Shown here: positions 33,963-43,072 of the stretch, piece after piece
Position numbering within the stretch: the first letter of the stretch is position 1
Layout of the letters: each line of letters opens with the position of its first letter
NCBI RefSeq assembly: GCF_030269485.1
Contig: NZ_BSTL01000041.1
Location: 1-61,960, forward strand
Length of the DNA: 61,960 nt
Reading direction: 5' to 3'
DNA from: Actinoplanes sp. NBRC 103695
GTDB taxonomy: Bacteria; Actinomycetota; Actinomycetes; Mycobacteriales; Micromonosporaceae
Translations under genes and position numbers: made by a program
Notes under the pieces: model-generated
Databases searched by the model: none
Told to the model about the DNA's origin: nothing
The model's input: the letters and a program-made list of their open reading frames with translations, nothing else

Positions 33963-36900
33963 GCCTCAGCTGGCGGTCCTTCGGCCGGGCGGGGACCGCG
34001 TCACCCAAACGCTCGAAGAGGCCGGTGTCGATCGCGTCCAGGAACGGCGTCGGCGACTGATCGCGCTCGCTGCCGTGACGGAACCGGCGGGCGGCGTGAC
34101 TGAGGTAGAGCCTGTCCTGCGCACGGGTCAGCCCGACGAAGAACAGCCGCCGCTCCTCGGCCACCTCCTCGTCGTCCGGCGTCGAGCCCGGCCAGCGCAT
34201 CGGCAGCAGCCCGTCCTCGCAGCCGACCAGGAAGACCACCGGGAACTCCAGGCCCTTCGCCGCGTGCAGGGTCAGCAGGTTCACCGCCTCGGCCCGCGGG
34301 TCCAGCGCGTCCACCTCGGCGCCGGTCGCGATCTCCTGCAGGAACCGGGACAGGTCGTCGCCGATCCGGTGGGCCAGCGGCATGAGCAGCTCGGCGGCCG
34401 CCCAGATGTCGTCCGGCGCCAGCTGCTCGGCGTCCAGCGTCGGCGCCGCGTACCGCTGGGCCAGCACCTGGGCGGACAGCTTCACCCGCGTCGGCAGCGA
34501 CCCGGCCGGCGCGTCCGCGTGTCGCAGCTCCCGGGCGATCACCTGCACGCCCGGCCGGTCCCGCAGACGGTTGTGTGACCGTTTCTGCACCGGGACGCCC
34601 GCGCGTGACAACGCCTCGACGATCGGCGACGACTGGGAATCGGCCCGGTACAGCACCGCGATGTCCGAAAAGGACAGCGTGCCCGGGGCGATCGCCCGGG
34701 AATCCACCCGCCCACTGTCCAGCGATCGGTGCGACAACCCCCCGACCAGTTCATCGACGGTACGCACGACGAAATCCGCCTCGTCCGCGACGCTGCCCGC
34801 GAAGTATCGCCCAACCAGCGGGGACTCAGGGTCCAGCCGGGCCGGGTCCAGCCGCCGGCCGCTGACCAGCGTCGACGGGGCGATCGCCTGCACCGCCGCG
34901 GCCAGGATCGGCGCCGCCGACCGGTAGTTGCGGGTCAGCCGGACCAGCCGCGCGTCGGTGAAGTCCTCGTTGAAGCGCAGGAAGTACTTCACGTCGGCGC
35001 CACGGAAGCTGTAGATCGCCTGGTCCGGGTCGCCGATCGCGCACAGGTTGCCGTCCGCCGGGCTGAGCAGCCGGAGCAGCTCGTACTGGTGCTCGTCGAC
35101 GTCCTGGTACTCGTCCACGAAGATCCACTGCCAGCGCCGGCGGTACTTCTCGACCAGCGCCGGCTCGTCGCCGAGCAGCTTCACCGGCAGCGTGATCAGG
35201 TCGTCCAGGTCGACCAGGTCCTGCTGGCGGAGCAGTTTCCGGTACGCCATGTCGTCGTCGCCGGCCTGCTCACGGGCCTCGGTGCGCTCGGCGTCGTCGG
35301 CGATCCGCCACTTCGTGGGCAGGCCGGCGAGCTTCGCGTTCTCCTTCAGAATGGTCAGGCCCAGCGAGTGGAACGTGCCCACAGTGATGTCCTCGCCGGC
35401 GTCACCGAGCAGGGCGTCCAGGCGTTCGCGCAGCTCCTCGGCGGCCCGCCGGGTGAACGTGATCGCCAGGCAGCGCTCCGGGAAGACGCCCAGCTCGGCG
35501 CAGAGATAGGCGATCCGGTGCGTGAGCGTACGGGTCTTGCCGGTGCCCGGGCCGGCCACGATCAGCAGCGGGCCGCCCGGCGCGGAGGCCGCCACCCGCT
35601 GCATCGCGTCCAGTCGATCCAGCAGGCCGGTGCCGACCTCCTCCATGCCGGCGAGCATCGGCTCGAACGGCTCGTGCGGTGACGGCGGCGGCGCGATCGG
35701 TGGTGCCTTCTTCTTCGGCTCCTTGACCTTGGGGGCGGTCGCCTTCACCTTCGGCGGCTCGGCCTTCCGCTGCTGCGGCACCGCCGGCATGTCGAACAGC
35801 GTCTCCACCTGCGGCGCGCTGCCACGCAACTCGCCCGGCTCGAACAGGGTGATCACGCCGTACTCGCCGTCGTACCCGGCGACCCGGCGGACCTGCCCGG
35901 CGCGCAACCGGGTGATCGCCTCGCGCAGGTTCTCGCCGCCGGCCTGGCCGATCGCGTCCACCGGGACCCTGCGCAGGATGTCCAGCTCCGAGCCGAGCGT
36001 GGCGACCAGATGGTTGAGCTGGGACTCCACCGTCTTCGACTTGGGGCCGACGCCGTTGATCTCGCCGAGGATCTCGTGCAGCTGGATCAGATGCTCGGTT
36101 CGGTACGGGCGCGCCTGGGGCTCGGGCCGGTCGGCGAGATCCTCGACCCGGCTGAGCACCCCGACGGTCAGCGGCTTGCCGCACTCGGGGCAGCGGCCGG
36201 CGTTCGCCCTGGTGCGAGCAGGCTCCCAGGTCACGCCGCAGGCCCGGTGGCCGTCGGCGTGGTACTTGCCCTCCTCGGGGAAGAACTCGATCGTGCCGGC
36301 GAGGCCGTGGCCGTTCTTGACGGCGAGGTAGTCGGGCGTACCCGTGAAAAGGGTTGCCTCGCGCGCCAGCGCGGCCGGCGAGTGGGCGTCCGAGTTGGAC
36401 ACCAGCCGGTAGCGGTCCAGGCTGGAGACCCGCCAGTTCATCTCCGGGTCCGAGGAGAGGCCCGTCTCCACCGCGGTGATGTGATCGGCCAGGTCGGCGT
36501 AGCAGTCGGCGATCGCGTCGAAGCCCGACTTGGAGCCGAGGGCGGAGAACCACGGCGTCCAGATGTGCGCGGGGACCAGATAGCCGTCCGGGCTGGACTC
36601 CAGCACGATCTCCAGCAGGTTGCGGGAGTCGAGGCCGAGGATCGGGCGGCCGTCCGCGGTCAGGTTGCCGATCCGGCCGAGCGCGGCGTTGAAGCGGGCG
36701 GCGGCCTCGAAGTCGGGCAGGTAGACCAGGTGGTGGACCTTGCGCGTACGGTCGTCGCGCTTGTAGATCGTGGAGATCTCGACGCTGAGCATGAAGCGGG
36801 CCTGGGCCGAGCCTTGCAGGGCGCCCGGCAGCCTCTTGACGACCTCGGACTCGTCACCCAGCCGGTAAAGCCCGTACTCGGCCGGCTCAAGGCTCTCCTT

Positions 36901-37107
36901 GAGATGGTCGAACCAGGCCGGGTGCGTGAAATCGCCGGTGCCCAGCAGCGCGATGCCCTTGCGGCGAGCCCAGAAGGCAAGGTTGGGCAGCGTCAGGTCG
37001 CGGCTGCACGCGCGTGAGAACCGCGAATGAATGTGCAGGTCCGCGACATATGCGTGGGCCACCTCGGCGGGCGAGGACCCTTCGCTGTCCGAGGGCACGC
37101 GCTGCAT
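33955..37107 (-). CDS. EndoQ-like PHP nuclease fused to UvrD/Rep helicase
   Basis: 1050 residues from the ATG at 37107; TTG at 37155 would add 16. Residues 20-330 are a PHP domain like archaeal endonuclease Q: DLHIHSRFSR (His25, His27), GTGDFTHPAWF, SNSDAHSP. A zinc-ribbon-like part (ACGVTWEP, CPECGKP) and a helix-hairpin-like stretch (ILGEINGVGPKSK) follow. After a Lys/Pro linker comes a complete UvrD-type helicase: Walker A GPGTGKTRT (Lys524), DEYQD (665-669), GDPDQAIYSFRGAD, LTLHAAKGLEFPVVFLVG and VGLTRAQDRLYLSHA. EndoQ cuts 5' of deaminated bases and abasic sites, so the fusion may nick at a lesion and unwind from the nick (inference). Confidence 0.85.
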   Translation of the reverse strand: MQRVPSDSEGSSPAEVAHAYVADLHIHSRFSRACSRDLTLPNLAFWARRKGIALLGTGDFTHPAWFDHLKESLEPAEYGLYRLGDESEVVKRLPGALQGSAQARFMLSVEISTIYKRDDRTRKVHHLVYLPDFEAAARFNAALGRIGNLTADGRPILGLDSRNLLEIVLESSPDGYLVPAHIWTPWFSALGSKSGFDAIADCYADLADHITAVETGLSSDPEMNWRVSSLDRYRLVSNSDAHSPAALAREATLFTGTPDYLAVKNGHGLAGTIEFFPEEGKYHADGHRACGVTWEPARTRANAGRCPECGKPLTVGVLSRVEDLADRPEPQARPYRTEHLIQLHEILGEINGVGPKSKTVESQLNHLVATLGSELDILRRVPVDAIGQAGGENLREAITRLRAGQVRRVAGYDGEYGVITLFEPGELRGSAPQVETLFDMPAVPQQRKAEPPKVKATAPKVKEPKKKAPPIAPPPSPHEPFEPMLAGMEEVGTGLLDRLDAMQRVAASAPGGPLLIVAGPGTGKTRTLTHRIAYLCAELGVFPERCLAITFTRRAAEELRERLDALLGDAGEDITVGTFHSLGLTILKENAKLAGLPTKWRIADDAERTEAREQAGDDDMAYRKLLRQQDLVDLDDLITLPVKLLGDEPALVEKYRRRWQWIFVDEYQDVDEHQYELLRLLSPADGNLCAIGDPDQAIYSFRGADVKYFLRFNEDFTDARLVRLTRNYRSAAPILAAAVQAIAPSTLVSGRRLDPARLDPESPLVGRYFAGSVADEADFVVRTVDELVGGLSHRSLDSGRVDSRAIAPGTLSFSDIAVLYRADSQSSPIVEALSRAGVPVQKRSHNRLRDRPGVQVIARELRHADAPAGSLPTRVKLSAQVLAQRYAAPTLDAEQLAPDDIWAAAELLMPLAHRIGDDLSRFLQEIATGAEVDALDPRAEAVNLLTLHAAKGLEFPVVFLVGCEDGLLPMRWPGSTPDDEEVAEERRLFFVGLTRAQDRLYLSHAARRFRHGSERDQSPTPFLDAIDTGLFERLGDAVPARPKDRQLRLI

Positions 37108-37177
37108 CCTGTCACGTCGGCTTTCGGCCCGGCGCGCCGCCACGCTCAAAGCCAATTACGGATCTTGATGTGCCGCG

Positions 37178-38566
<1,389 letters not shown>

Positions 38567-38817
38567 CCGTCAACTCCCAGCCAAGCCGCACCCGAGGCGG
38601 CAGTCTGTCCATCTTCCAGCAGGACCGGCGAAATCGATCCCGGACCTCAGGATCTTCACAGCCTTTCGAGCCGGGCCCGTCACGTAATAGCGCGAGCGGA
38701 ACCCGGACATCGACGCCGCCGCGGCCAAGGACGCCGCCAAGTGCGCGGTGCTCGGGTCCGAGCGTGCGGCGTGCCGGTGATCTGCGTGTGCCCGGGGCCG
38801 GAGCGTGGGCGTCCGGG

Positions 38818-39060
38818 TCAGCCGCCGGCGAACGGCGGGAGGACGTCGACCGTGGCCCGGTCGGGGAGGGCGGCTTCCGGGTTGTGGCAGGTCAGGCCGT
38901 CGACCAGGAAGCTTGCGGCCTTCAGGACCAGCGCCAGGCGTTCGCCGTGGCGGGCGGTCAGGACGCTGATCAGGTCGTTGAGGGTCGTGGCGGGCGCCTC
39001 TTCGGCGGACAGGCCGCCCGCGGCCGCGCGGGCGCCGGCGAAGTAGCGGACCGTCAGCAT
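38818..39060 (-). CDS. moaD: MoaD/ThiS sulfur carrier (molybdopterin synthase small subunit)
   Basis: 80 residues with a ubiquitin-like fold and the C-terminal Gly-Gly (VDVLPPFAGG) that is turned into a thiocarboxylate. GGGAGGG precedes the ATG. It lies 262 bp downstream of moaA, with a minisatellite in between. MoaE lies 10 kb away, and the presence of moaA here argues for MoaD over ThiS. The 251 bp on its other side (38567-38817) hold nothing clear. Confidence 0.88.
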   Translation of the reverse strand: MLTVRYFAGARAAAGGLSAEEAPATTLNDLISVLTARHGERLALVLKAASFLVDGLTCHNPEAALPDRATVDVLPPFAGG

Positions 39061-39180
39061 CGTCGCGCCCTCCCAGGAAGATCGTGTCCCGTCACCATCG
39101 CACCAACCTCATCACACCGCCGTGCAACCCCGGTGAGCGCCGGCGCGGGACCTCATAGAGCGCGTGCCCAGGTTGGAACG

Positions 39181-39320
39181 TGCGCCGGCTGCGCCACGCC
39201 GTCCCGGCCGTGCGCCGGCCGCGCCACGCTGTCCCCGCTCTGCGCCGGCTGCGCCACGCCGTTCCCGCCCTGCGCCGGCTGCGCCACGCCGTCCGCGCCC
39301 TGCGCCGGCTGCCCGCACCG
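39181..39320. repeat. 30-bp minisatellite between moaA and moaD
   Basis: TGCGCCGGCTGCGCCACGCC begins at 39181, 39211, 39241 and 39271 with a fifth partial copy at 39301; the period is exactly 30 bp. It fills the gap directly after the moaA stop. A 30-bp unit keeps any frame, and one frame on the minus strand reads as 10-residue units GVAQPAQGGN, but moaA ends before it with the normal Gly-Gly end. Confidence 0.85.
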
Positions 39321-39322
39321 GG

Positions 39323-40420
39323 TCAGCCGCCGATGGCGGACATCGGCCGCGACGGCTGAAGGAAGGCCGGGTTGTCGATGCCATGGCCGGGACGTTTGGG
39401 GAGCATGGCGTTCTGCCAGGAGGTGGCGATGGCCTCGTCCGGGGCACCGGAGCGGAGCAGGGCGCGCAGGTCGGACTCGTCGGTGGCGAAGAGGCAGTTG
39501 CGGATCTGGCCGTCGGCGGTCAGGCGGGTGCGGTCGCAGTCGCCACAGAAGGGCCTGGTCACGCTGGCGATGACGCCGACGCGAGCGGGTCCGCCATCGA
39601 GGGCCTTGTATCCAGGGACGATCCAGGTCTCGGCCGGCGCCGTTCCACGTGAAACCTCGTCGGGCCTCAGATCGAACTCGGCCAGCGCCGCCAGGATGTG
39701 CTCGGCGGTGACCATGGTGTGCCGGTCCCACTGGTGCTGGGCGTCCAGCGGCATCTGCTCGATGAAGCGGAGTTCGTACCCGTGATCAAGCGCGAAGCGC
39801 AGGAGTGCGGGCGCCTCGTCATCGTTCACGTCCTGCATCAGCACCGTATTGATCTTCACGGGAGTGAGCCCCGCGCGCGCCGCCGCGGACAACCCGGCGA
39901 GCACGTCCGCGTGCCGATTGCGCCTGGTCAGGGCCTCGAAGCGGACCGGGTCCAGGGTGTCGAGCGAGACGTTGACCCGGTCGAGGCCGGCGTCGCGCAG
40001 GGCCTCGGCCGTGCGCTCGAGGCCGATCCCGTTCGTGGTGACCGACAGCCGCGGGCGCGGCTCGAGCGCCGCCGCCGCACGCACGATCTCGACCAGGCCG
40101 CGGCGGATCAGCGGCTCCCCACCGGTGAAGCGCACCTCGGTCACCCCGAGCCGCTCCACCGCGATCCGGACCAGGCGGCTGACCTCGTCGTCGCTGAGCT
40201 GCTGCTCTTTCGGCAGCCAGGCCAGCCCCTCCTCGGGCATGCAGTAGGTGCAGCGCAGGTTGCACCGGTCGGTGAGCGACACCCGCAGATCGGTGGCCAC
40301 CCGCCCGAAGCGGTCGGCGAGTTTCCCGGGCTGAATGCCGCCGTCGCGCACACCGACGCCCCGGCCGCCACCGCGCACGATGACCTCGGGCCCGTCCAGA
40401 CGTTCGCGAAGCTCGCTCAC
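39323..40420 (-). CDS. moaA: GTP 3',8-cyclase MoaA
   Basis: 365 residues. The radical-SAM cluster motif is C53-x3-C57-x2-C60 (TDRCNLRCTYCMPEEG); the second 4Fe-4S motif FCGDCDRTRLTADGQIRNCL lies near the end, and the protein finishes in Gly-Gly (MSAIGG), needed for activity in the family. It starts molybdenum cofactor synthesis with MoaC. The GTG start has a TAGCTT box 7 nt upstream and no Shine-Dalgarno. Downstream moaD may be cotranscribed. Confidence 0.95.
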   Translation of the reverse strand: MSELRERLDGPEVIVRGGGRGVGVRDGGIQPGKLADRFGRVATDLRVSLTDRCNLRCTYCMPEEGLAWLPKEQQLSDDEVSRLVRIAVERLGVTEVRFTGGEPLIRRGLVEIVRAAAALEPRPRLSVTTNGIGLERTAEALRDAGLDRVNVSLDTLDPVRFEALTRRNRHADVLAGLSAAARAGLTPVKINTVLMQDVNDDEAPALLRFALDHGYELRFIEQMPLDAQHQWDRHTMVTAEHILAALAEFDLRPDEVSRGTAPAETWIVPGYKALDGGPARVGVIASVTRPFCGDCDRTRLTADGQIRNCLFATDESDLRALLRSGAPDEAIATSWQNAMLPKRPGHGIDNPAFLQPSRPMSAIGG

Positions 40421-40427
40421 GGGATCA

Positions 40428-40433
40428 AAGCTA
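40428..40433 (-). promoter_or_regulatory. Leaderless -10 box of moaA
   Basis: On the minus strand TAGCTT stands 7 nt before the GTG of moaA. Confidence 0.5.
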
Positions 40434-40471
40434 GCCCGCGCTCGACGATCGGCGCGAAGCCCGATCCATCC

Positions 40472-40480
40472 TGTGGATAA
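40472..40480 (-). promoter_or_regulatory. Perfect DnaA box TTATCCACA
   Basis: TGTGGATAA on the plus strand is the reverse complement of the DnaA box. It lies in the 212-bp gap upstream of moaA; nothing else is seen in that gap. Confidence 0.4.
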
Positions 40481-40632
40481 CTCTGCCGTGCGGATAGTGC
40501 GCGCCTATCGACCAGCACGGGGCCGCATCTGATGCCGCTCGCCGGTAATACACCTTGCACTTGCCCGTGCCTGGCGATCTGAAGGCTGGCAAACGCACGA
40601 AGCGTGGCGAGTGAGGTCGCGGTGAAGAAAGG

Positions 40633-41529
40633 TCAGAGACGTCGGGCGGAGGCCGCGGCGGATCGGACGGCCGGAGCGTAGGACGGGCCGAAGGCGGCCG
40701 TGTGAACCAGCAGCAGGTGGAGCTGGTGCAGAGGCACCCGGGCCTGCCATCCGTCGGCGAGTGGATGCTCGTCCTGGTAGGCGCCGAGGATCGCGTCCAG
40801 GTGAGGTGCGCCACCGAAGAGCGCCAGCGACGCCAGATCGGTCTCGCGGTGGCCACCATGGGCCGCCGGATCAATGAGCCAGCCGGGCCCTTCGGCCGAC
40901 CACAGGATGTTTCCGGGCCACAGGTCGCCGTGGATACGCGCGGCGGGCTCGCTGTCCTCGTACCCCTCGAGGGTCTTGATCGTCTGCTCGACGGCCTGGA
41001 CGTCCGCCGGCGACAGTGCCCCCCGATCGGCCGAGAGCCGGAGGTACGGCCGCAGCCGCCGCTCGCCGAACCAGACACCCCAGGGCCCGGCCGACACGGT
41101 GTTGTCCAGCGGCAACGGCCCGATGAACCCGCTGCACGACGCCCCGAAGCCGGGCGCTCCGGTGCGGTGCAGCCGGGCCAGTGACCGCCCGAAGGAGACG
41201 GCGGCCGGCCGGGTCGCCGCGCCGGGCTCGATCCACTCCAGCGCGATCATCGTCGGCAGCGCGGTCAGCACCTCCGGCACCGGAATCACGCCGGGCGCCG
41301 CCAGCCAGGACAGACCGGCCGCCTCGGCCTCGAAGAAGCCGGCCGGCGGCGTACCCCCGGGCCAGGTCTTGGTGAAGAGCGACGTGCCGTCATCCAGGGT
41401 GAGGCGGGACGCGCGGGCGACATCGCCGCCCGCCACCGGAGTCTCGCGGATGCGCTGGTGCTCCAGAAATGTCGGGAGGTGCTGGGGGTGCGCGCGGAGG
41501 TACGCCAGATCCACCTCCCTATCTTCCAC
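40633..41529 (-). CDS. Fructosamine/ketosamine-3-kinase family protein
   Basis: 298 residues from GTG at 41529; a GTG at 41514 right after AGGGAG is an alternative. Motifs are TLDDGTSLFTKTWPGG, FFEAEAAGLSWL, IHGDLWPGNIL (catalytic loop) and LIDPAAHGGHRETDLASLAL (metal-binding DPA), all typical of fructosamine-3-kinases, which phosphorylate glycated amines and start their removal from proteins. The gene is divergent from a GNAT gene, with only 41 bp between starts. Confidence 0.88.
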   Translation of the reverse strand: MEDREVDLAYLRAHPQHLPTFLEHQRIRETPVAGGDVARASRLTLDDGTSLFTKTWPGGTPPAGFFEAEAAGLSWLAAPGVIPVPEVLTALPTMIALEWIEPGAATRPAAVSFGRSLARLHRTGAPGFGASCSGFIGPLPLDNTVSAGPWGVWFGERRLRPYLRLSADRGALSPADVQAVEQTIKTLEGYEDSEPAARIHGDLWPGNILWSAEGPGWLIDPAAHGGHRETDLASLALFGGAPHLDAILGAYQDEHPLADGWQARVPLHQLHLLLVHTAAFGPSYAPAVRSAAASARRL

Positions 41530-41570
41530 TTCGGGTTACGGTCGTCCCGAATCGGAGTCAAACTGTCCGC

Positions 41571-42074
41571 ATGAGCCCTGTCACGGTGCGTTCATACCGG
41601 CCGAGCGACCACAGCGCTGGTCGCCGTCTCTGGTCGGAGCTGACCAACGAGCACCACGAGATGTACGGCGAGGCGACGAACGACGCCGGCGCCGGGTTCG
41701 AGGAGTACCTGACCCGTCTGGACCTGGGCGGCCTGTGGGTGGCAGACCACGCGGACGACGGTGTGATCGGGATGGTCGGTCTGGTCATGCGAGGCCGTGG
41801 CGGCGAGGTGGAGCCGGTGGTGGTGACCGCCTCGCACCGGCACAAGGGCGTGGGCCGGCTCCTGCTGCGGCATGTCGCCGGCGAGGCCAAGAAACGCACC
41901 ATGATCTCGCTGACGATCTCGCCGTCGTCGCGGAACGTGGACGCCATCCGGAGCCTGCACGCCGCAGGTTACGACGTCGTGTCGTCGATCGAGCTGACGA
42001 TGGATCTGGACCGGCAGAAGCACGCCTGGCAGCAGGATGGTCTCGAACTTCACGAGCTGCAATTCCGTTCCTGA
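41571..42074 (+). CDS. GNAT-family N-acetyltransferase
   Basis: 167 residues from ATG at 41571. The acetyl-CoA motif A reads VVVTASHRHKGVGRLLLRHV, with the R/Q-x-x-G-x-G/A loop as RHKGVG, followed by NVDAIRSLHAAGYDVV typical of the family end. CAAACT lies 6 nt before the ATG, one base off the leaderless TANNNT box, and no Shine-Dalgarno is present. The substrate is unknown. Confidence 0.85.
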   Translation: MSPVTVRSYRPSDHSAGRRLWSELTNEHHEMYGEATNDAGAGFEEYLTRLDLGGLWVADHADDGVIGMVGLVMRGRGGEVEPVVVTASHRHKGVGRLLLRHVAGEAKKRTMISLTISPSSRNVDAIRSLHAAGYDVVSSIELTMDLDRQKHAWQQDGLELHELQFRS

Positions 42075-42076
42075 AG

Positions 42077-42103
42077 CCTGTGGACAACCGGGTTATCCAC
42101 AGG
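42077..42103. promoter_or_regulatory. Inverted pair of DnaA boxes
   Basis: TTGTCCACA on the minus strand (42079-42087) and TTATCCACA on the plus strand (42093-42101) face each other in a near-perfect inverted repeat (42077-42088 with 42092-42103, 11 of 12 pairs, 3-nt loop). It starts 3 bases after the GNAT stop. It could also end transcription, but no T run follows. Confidence 0.5.
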
Positions 42104-42143
42104 GCCTGAGCAACCGGCGCCGGAGCGCGTCAAGGTTGCCGGC

Positions 42144-43067
42144 ATGCCCGCCACCCTCCAGATCCGCCACGCCGCCGACCTCCTCACCGCCGTCCCGTAC
42201 CTGATCGGCTACCACCCGGACGACGGCGTCGTCCTGATCGGCATGCGTGACGGCCTCGTCCATCTGGCGCTCTGCGCCGGCGACCCGGCCGTCACCGCGA
42301 CGCTCTGCCGCGGGCACGGTGCGAATGCGGCGTTCGTGATCGGGTACGGCGCCGACGTCCCAGACGCGGCCGCCAACGCGGCCACCGTCGCCGACGAGTT
42401 GCGCCTGGCCGGAGTGCGGGTCCTCGCCGAGATCCGGGTGCACGAGGGCCACTACTGGCGGGTGAGTGAGCCGCTGCGCCGCTACGCCCTGCCGGCCTCC
42501 TCGGTGGCGGCCGCGACCGCCACCTTCCACGGCCTGCGTGCGCTGCCGTCACGCGCGGCGATGGTCGCTGAGCTGGCCGCGGTGACCGGTGCGGAGCGGG
42601 CGGCGATGACCGACGCGACGCGACGGGCCGAGGCGAGGATGGCGGAGCTGGGCGAGCGCGAGCCAGGTGAGGACAGGTTCGCCCGGTTGGTGCGCAGGGC
42701 AGGGGCGGCTGCGGTACGCGAGGCGGAGCGCCGCCATCGCGCCGGCGGCCGCATGCCCGACGACACCGCGGCGTGGCTCACGGTTCTGCTGGTCAGTCCG
42801 GCGGTTTTCGCGTACGCCTGGACACGCCTCACCGACGACCAGCAGAGCCTCTGGACCGACCTGGTCCGCCGCGCCGACCAGGCGTACGTCTGCGCACCGG
42901 CCTGTCTGCTCGGCTTCCTGACGTGGCGCGGTGGCCAGGGTGCGCTCGCCCGGATGGCGCTGGACCGGGCCTTGGCCGCCGACCCGGACCACGAGATGGC
43001 AAGGCTGCTCAGCGAGGTGATGTATCGGGCCGAGCCGCCCGCCACGGACAAGCAGCGGGCGGCATGA
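42144..43067 (+). CDS. DUF4192 protein
   Basis: 307 residues. The N-terminus (RHAADLLTAVPYLIGYHPDD) with GVVLIGMRDG and the later ACLLGFLTWRGGQGALARMAL-like stretch (LLGFLTWRGGQG) define DUF4192, an actinobacterial family of unknown role. Helical and Arg/Ala-rich in the middle. CAAGGT lies 7 nt before the ATG. Its end is 5 bp from the convergent phoD gene. Confidence 0.85.
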   Translation: MPATLQIRHAADLLTAVPYLIGYHPDDGVVLIGMRDGLVHLALCAGDPAVTATLCRGHGANAAFVIGYGADVPDAAANAATVADELRLAGVRVLAEIRVHEGHYWRVSEPLRRYALPASSVAAATATFHGLRALPSRAAMVAELAAVTGAERAAMTDATRRAEARMAELGEREPGEDRFARLVRRAGAAAVREAERRHRAGGRMPDDTAAWLTVLLVSPAVFAYAWTRLTDDQQSLWTDLVRRADQAYVCAPACLLGFLTWRGGQGALARMALDRALAADPDHEMARLLSEVMYRAEPPATDKQRAA

Positions 43068-43072
43068 GCGGC

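Noticed and set aside
40421..42143. oriC
   Set aside because: Perfect DnaA boxes occur, but there are too few, no AT-rich unwinding region and no dnaA or dnaN beside them.
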